The notes under the pieces were generated by a model. That model did not search any database, had not been told where the DNA came from, and saw nothing but the letters and a program-made list of their open reading frames with translations. The position numbers were made by a program, and so were the translations under genes. Below are positions 6,872 through 7,344 of a stretch of DNA of 7,344 nt, piece after piece. Positions within the stretch are counted from its first letter, which is position 1, and each line of letters starts with the position of its first letter. Source of the stretch: Rubrivivax sp. (lineage in GTDB: Bacteria > Pseudomonadota > Gammaproteobacteria > Burkholderiales > Burkholderiaceae); assembly GCA_004211235.1 (NCBI GenBank), contig SEEY01000185.1, forward strand, positions 1 through 7,344, written 5' to 3'.

Positions 6872-7018
6872 TCGCAATACACGCTCGGGACATCTCGCTT
6901 CCGCCTCATCAATCCAAGTCACTGCTCATGAAATCAGCGCTCCCCCTTGTTCCCTCGCCGCAGCATTCGCCGCCGTCGGCAAACGCCCCGTCAGCGAGCC
7001 CAACTCGACCGGCACCCC

Positions 7019-7034
7019 TGCGGCTGCAGCCGCA
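7019..7034. repeat. Perfect 16-bp palindrome in the GH2 leader
   Basis: TGCGGCTGCAGCCGCA is fully self-complementary. As RNA it folds into a six-base-pair GC-rich stem with a four-base UGCA loop, ending 27 bases before the GH2 start and 15 before its ribosome binding site. No T-run follows, so it does not look like an intrinsic terminator. It could be an attenuating or stabilising mRNA hairpin, or a dimer binding site. Confidence 0.45.
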
Positions 7035-7049
7035 AGGCGCGGAACTGCT

Positions 7050-7053
7050 GGAG
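7050..7053 (+). promoter_or_regulatory. Ribosome binding site of the GH2 gene
   Basis: GGAG stands 8 bases before ATG 7062, the best Shine-Dalgarno match for this gene, and supports that start over the in-frame ATGs at 7068 and 7089. Confidence 0.6.
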
Positions 7054-7061
7054 CGGGGCGA

Positions 7062-7344
7062 ATGAGCATGCGATTCACATTCACCCAGATGAGACAAGCC
7101 TTCTTCCGCAGCTGGGCGCTGGCATTGGTGCTGGCCGTCGGCAGCGCCGCAGCCGCCGGAGCCAGTGATGGCGTGCGCCAGCGCACCCGCATCGACGAGG
7201 GCTGGCGCTTTGCGCTGGGCCACGCCCAGGACCAGGCCCAGGATTTCGACCACGGCACGCGCGCCTTCTTCTTCGCCAAGGCCGGCTTCGGCGACGGACC
7301 CGCAGCGGCAGACTTCGAGGACCGGCCGTGGCGCCGCGTCGATC
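7062..7344 (+). CDS. GH2 beta-galactosidase-like enzyme, N-terminal fragment (runs off the window)
   Basis: Ninety-four codons are visible. ATG 7062 has a good ribosome binding site. The first 30-odd residues form a signal peptide: basic n-region around RQAFFRSW, then the hydrophobic ALALVLAVGSAAAA, so the enzyme is exported. From about residue 39, RQRTRIDEGWRFALGHA followed by QDFD, then FFFAKAGFGDGPAAADFEDR and PWRRVD, matches the opening of the GH2 sugar-binding jelly-roll domain ('I..GW.F.lG...DF....KAG.G.GPA..DF.D..WR.VD'). In bacterial GH2 beta-galactosidases an LPHDW-like motif usually comes next, just beyond this window. The catalytic barrel is outside the window, so beta-galactosidase is the likeliest activity but beta-glucuronidase, beta-mannosidase or arabinosidase variants remain possible. 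After a 516-base gap with its own operator-like sites it probably heads a second unit of the same locus. Confidence 0.85.
   Translation, partial: MSMRFTFTQMRQAFFRSWALALVLAVGSAAAAGASDGVRQRTRIDEGWRFALGHAQDQAQDFDHGTRAFFFAKAGFGDGPAAADFEDRPWRRVD

Larger units (their letters stand above)
6546..7061. other. 516-base intergenic region between the beta-helix and GH2 genes
   Basis: No convincing gene lies here. The first part, to about 6790, is GC-rich with coding-like composition on both strands, but only short or start-less frames. From about 6800 to 6935 it turns clearly richer in A and T, as expected of a promoter region, and contains two matching operator-like sites. Closer to GH2 are a 45-codon proline-rich frame and a short hairpin. 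No hairpin followed by a T-run was found after 6545: the best inverted repeat, CCGCCGG (6549-6555) with CCGGCGG (6594-6600), has a 38-base loop and no T tract. Confidence 0.7.
6928..7065 (+). other. 45-codon leader ORF overlapping the GH2 start (doubtful)
   Basis: ATG 6928 to TGA 7063-7065 encodes a proline/alanine/serine-rich peptide beginning MKSALPLVPSPQHSPPSANA. Its stop overlaps the GH2 ATG as ATGA, and it contains the GH2 ribosome binding site. There is no Shine-Dalgarno of its own and no recognisable domain. It may be a leader peptide or chance. Confidence 0.15.

Noticed and set aside
6927..7062. GH2 start further upstream, reached by a frameshift in the C-run near 6943
   Set aside because: One extra base would join MKSALPP to a frame continuous with GH2, but ATG 7062 already has a good ribosome binding site and a complete signal peptide, so no frameshift is needed.
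1..7344. tRNA/rRNA genes, CRISPR arrays, insertion sequences, attachment sites
   Set aside because: I saw no regularly spaced repeats, transposase motifs, terminal inverted repeats or tRNA-like cloverleaf sequence on reading through the window.

Overview
The window is GC-rich DNA carrying a same-strand train of secreted polysaccharide-degrading enzymes. Lipoprotein and Sec-type signal peptides, tight same-strand spacing and strongly G/C-biased third codon positions suggest a Gram-negative, plant-polymer-degrading proteobacterium. A Burkholderiales (Roseateles/Pelomonas-like) or Xanthomonadaceae host would fit, but the sequence alone does not separate these.

Layout, all on the + strand: (1) bases 1-82 hold the last codons of an upstream gene, probably the beta-sandwich tail of another glycosidase. 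(2) 136-1233 is a GH62 alpha-L-arabinofuranosidase with a lipoprotein signal. (3) 1414-2871 is a DUF1593 / Sde182-type protein, with a nucleoside-hydrolase-like domain followed by an Ig-like C-terminal domain. (4) 2960-4171 is a GH27 alpha-galactosidase. (5) 4230-6545 is a large right-handed beta-helix protein resembling GH141/GH120 enzymes, with a C-terminal PDZ domain. (6) 6546-7061 is a 516-base gap holding a doubled GntR/FadR-type operator-like motif, a leader hairpin and short ORFs of doubtful status. (7) 7062 to the end is the start of a GH2 beta-galactosidase-like gene cut by the window edge.

Items 1-5 look like one transcription unit, with gaps of 53, 180, 88 and 58 bases. The GH2 gene after the long gap probably starts a separately controlled unit of the same locus. 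Together the enzymes would strip side chains (arabinofuranose by GH62, alpha-galactose by GH27, beta-linked residues by GH2) from a hemicellulose such as a substituted arabinoxylan or a galactose-decorated polymer. The beta-helix enzyme may attack xylosyl or fucosyl linkages. The DUF1593 protein may bind the polymer or hydrolyse a furanoside. No transporter, regulator gene, RNA gene, mobile element or CRISPR array is visible.

The points most worth a second look are the paired operator-like sites at 6805-6820 and 6856-6871, exactly 51 bp apart, the PDZ domain fused to a beta-helix glycosidase, and the nucleoside-hydrolase-like protein between two glycosidases.
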